Below, piece after piece: positions 39,225 through 39,401 of a stretch of 39,401 nt of DNA. Source of the DNA: an uncultured Candidatus Saccharibacteria bacterium (GTDB lineage: Bacteria > Patescibacteriota > Saccharimonadia > Saccharimonadales > Saccharimonadaceae). The stretch lies in assembly GCA_947303945.1 (NCBI GenBank), contig CAMYZS010000012.1, positions 1-39,401 on the forward strand, given 5' to 3'. Position numbers and translations under genes: made by a program. Position 1 is the first letter of the stretch. Every line of letters starts with the position of its first letter. The notes beneath the pieces are model-generated. The model did no database searches. It saw nothing but the letters and a program-made list of their open reading frames with translations, and had not been told where the DNA came from.

Positions 39225-39353
39225 ACAATGCGCCGTCGTTTCCTAGCGGAAACCGGGCATTGGGCGCACCCGCGTGACTTCTCACCACATCCGAGCCCGC
39301 ACACAGGAATTAAAAAAGAGCCCTACGGGCCTTTTTCTAATTCCTGTTGGTGA
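39204..39353. repeat. Direct repeat DR2 (element boundary)
   Basis: Second copy of the ~150-bp repeat at 35160. Its right end runs into the 3' end of the tRNA-Lys gene, whereas DR1 runs into the boundary ORF after the same GGTGA. Confidence 0.9.
39306..39344. terminator. Bidirectional terminator in DR2
   Basis: Same long A/T-armed hairpin as at 35263; it lies 3 bp from the tRNA-Lys 3' end and would terminate that transcript. Confidence 0.75.
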
Positions 39354-39401
39354 GCCGGGTGGGACTCGAACCCACGACACCAAGCTTAAGAGGCTCGTGC
39401 T
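39348..39401 (-). tRNA. tRNA-Lys(CUU), 3' part, cut by window edge
   Basis: The reverse complement shows the anticodon arm CGAGC-CTCTTAA-GCTTG with anticodon CUU, the T arm GTGGG-TTCGAGT-CCCAC, the 3' acceptor strand CCGGCTC, discriminator A and an encoded CCA (39348-39350). The D arm and 5' acceptor lie outside. Its 3' end supplies the 18-base motif found in the att-like sites. Confidence 0.9.

Noticed and set aside
1-39401. Alternative genetic code (TGA = Gly)
   Set aside because: TGA ends several genes at the expected family length, for example the repeat protein at 2671.

Overview
The window looks like an accessory (genomic-island) stretch of a small-genome bacterium. It is most consistent with a Candidatus Saccharibacteria (TM7/Patescibacteria) chromosome of moderate to low GC. 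This is inference from style, not from a marker gene. Genes are packed in short operons. Many starts lie 6-9 nt downstream of a TATAAT-like hexamer with no Shine-Dalgarno, which implies leaderless mRNAs. TGA and TAA/TAG all act as stops, so the Gracilibacteria TGA recoding does not apply. No ribosomal or replication gene is present.

Layout. 1-3130: two genes for proteins built from 34-35-residue helical repeats (the first cut by the window edge), each followed by a small unknown gene, ending in a decayed attachment-site-like sequence. 3219-6127: a surface beta-helix protein with a small membrane partner, a 3-TM protein, and a TetR repressor divergent from the next gene with a consensus promoter and a palindromic operator. 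6136-11450: a very large MMPL/RND exporter, then an operon of zinc-ribbon, ClbS/DinB-like, YjbR-like and TfoX-like proteins. 11454-14988: an integrated cassette with an att-like site, a membrane protein, an element-boundary ORF remnant, a Panacea-type toxin-antitoxin pair, a cluster of covarying short palindromes and two unknown genes. 14981-21757: a complete type I restriction-modification operon (hsdM, PD-(D/E)XK/DUF5655 nuclease, hsdS, hsdR). 21820-27008: a redox/hydrolase region (three flavodoxins, an ABM monooxygenase, an alpha/beta hydrolase) punctuated by three full copies and one remnant of a ~260-bp RNA/small-peptide module. 27294-32601: two large surface proteins, one with InlB-type repeats and a dockerin-like tail, its operon partner a membrane-anchored Ig-like protein. 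32700-39353: a tandem series of serine-recombinase cassettes carrying a frameshifted CDF metal exporter, a JAMM-domain protein, a Fic AMP-transferase and a macro-domain protein, ending at a tRNA-Lys(CUU) gene cut by the window edge.

How it fits together. Pieces of one recombinase 3' end (about 33980, 35062, 38439 and a decayed one at 3072), copies of one boundary ORF (12035, 32702, 35306) and copies of a tRNA-derived boundary (11454, 35160, 39204, 39352) recur around different cargo. The simplest reading is repeated integration of related serine-recombinase elements next to tRNA-Lys, followed by decay. The cargo is mostly conflict-type: restriction, toxin-antitoxin, Fic, macro and JAMM genes. 

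The strongest candidates for something undescribed are: (1) the repeated small-peptide/antisense-RNA module at 22788, 24200 and 26168, which has the architecture of a convergent type I toxin-antitoxin locus; (2) the 34-35-residue repeat proteins at the left edge; and (3) the cassette array with its conserved palindrome family.
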